A DNA stretch of 5,026 bases from an uncultured Eubacteriaceae bacterium (lineage in GTDB: Bacteria > Bacillota > Clostridia > Eubacteriales > UBA1433), in the NCBI GenBank assembly GCA_937914785.1, contig CALGIV010000001.1, forward strand, positions 1 to 5,026. The letters run 5' to 3'. A program made the position numbers and the translations under genes. Positions 4,920 through 5,026 of the stretch are shown piece by piece. The notes below the pieces were generated by a model that saw only the letters and a list, made by a program, of their open reading frames with translations, was not told the DNA's origin and searched no databases. Position 1 is the first letter of the stretch. Each line of letters begins with the position of its first letter.

Positions 4920-5026
4920 GCAAATCAGGGCGAATGGAAAGTCCAGTTATGACAATTTCGATCTATATATCGATACGAGGAATATTGCACCGCCGCAGAA
5001 GAAGATCGAAATTGTCATAACTGGAC
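4912..5026 (+). CDS. Distal tail (Dit)-like protein, N-terminus (3' truncated; last ~7 codons suspect)
   Basis: An open frame starts at TTG 4912, overlapping the tape measure stop by 8 nt, with a GAGGGGG ribosome site ending 7 nt upstream. The translation MFKQIRANGKSSYDNFDLYI continues DTRNIAPPQKK, which fits the N-terminus of the siphophage distal tail protein family (SPP1 gp19.1-like, Sipho_tail), where a 'SYDDFGLYI..R.I..P.KK' pattern is common. Dit forms the hub joining the tail tube to the baseplate and normally follows the tape measure gene, as here. From residue 32 on (IEIVITG) the frame reads through a perfect reverse complement of its own codons 10-18, so these residues are probably not real. 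The reading frame remains open to the window end. Confidence is good for the identity of the first 31 residues and low for the rest. Confidence 0.7.
   Translation, partial: MFKQIRANGKSSYDNFDLYIDTRNIAPPQKKIEIVITG
4941..5026. repeat. Perfect 24-bp inverted repeat ending on the last base of the window
   Basis: 4941-4964 (GTCCAGTTATGAC...) is the exact reverse complement of 5003-5026, with a 38-nt loop (4965-5002). The match stops at 4965/5002 and reaches the final base, so it may continue outside the window. It lies inside the Dit-like coding region, where a long perfect palindrome is not expected. The likely source is a fold-back chimera or an assembly end artefact. Confidence 0.92.

Noticed and set aside
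1..5026. tRNA, rRNA, CRISPR array or riboswitch
   Set aside because: No cloverleaf, regularly spaced repeats or known riboswitch core noticed on either strand. The only repeats are the paralogous genes and the terminal inverted repeat.

Overview
The window is a piece of a siphophage or prophage tail-morphogenesis module, most likely from a Bacillota (Firmicutes)-type host. Three things point there: strong AGGAGG-type ribosome binding sites, the order 'tail assembly chaperone / tape measure / Dit-like distal tail protein', and a tape measure and Dit start that resemble Firmicutes siphophage families. The exact host cannot be named from the sequence. All supported genes are on the + strand.

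Layout: (i) 3-146, the last 47 codons of a probable tail assembly chaperone, about 49% GC. (ii) 147-3134, an AT-rich block in the place where the tape measure gene would normally follow directly. It holds three paralogous lipoprotein genes (210-914, 1516-2187, 2342-3049) and a very AT-rich (about 23% GC) four-helix membrane protein (1053-1442). Each lipoprotein gene has its own extended -10 promoter, and clear intrinsic terminators lie at 1442-1462, 2222-2260 and 3063-3086. (iii) 3135-4919, a 594-codon tape measure protein whose first ~477 codons are AT-rich (about 36% GC near their end) and whose last ~117 codons are about 59% GC. (iv) 4912-5026, the start of a Dit-like distal tail protein, beginning at a TTG that overlaps the tape measure stop.

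Interpretation: the AT-rich stretch from about 147 to about 4563 looks like a replacement or insertion that carries a lipoprotein/membrane-protein 'moron' array together with most of a tape measure gene. Surface-anchored phage lipoproteins are known superinfection-exclusion factors, and the Ltp lipoprotein of Streptococcus phage TP-J34 targets the tape measure protein of incoming phage. A lipoprotein array physically coupled to a tape measure is therefore a good candidate for a tape-measure-matched exclusion cassette. This is a hypothesis. Lipoproteins 1 and 3 share a 268-bp identical block (first domain) followed by clearly diverged second domains, which suggests gene conversion or a constant/variable design.

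Caution: the last 24 bases are a perfect reverse complement of 4941-4964 and overwrite the Dit reading frame. The final ~24 bases are probably an assembly or amplification fold-back artefact rather than genome sequence.
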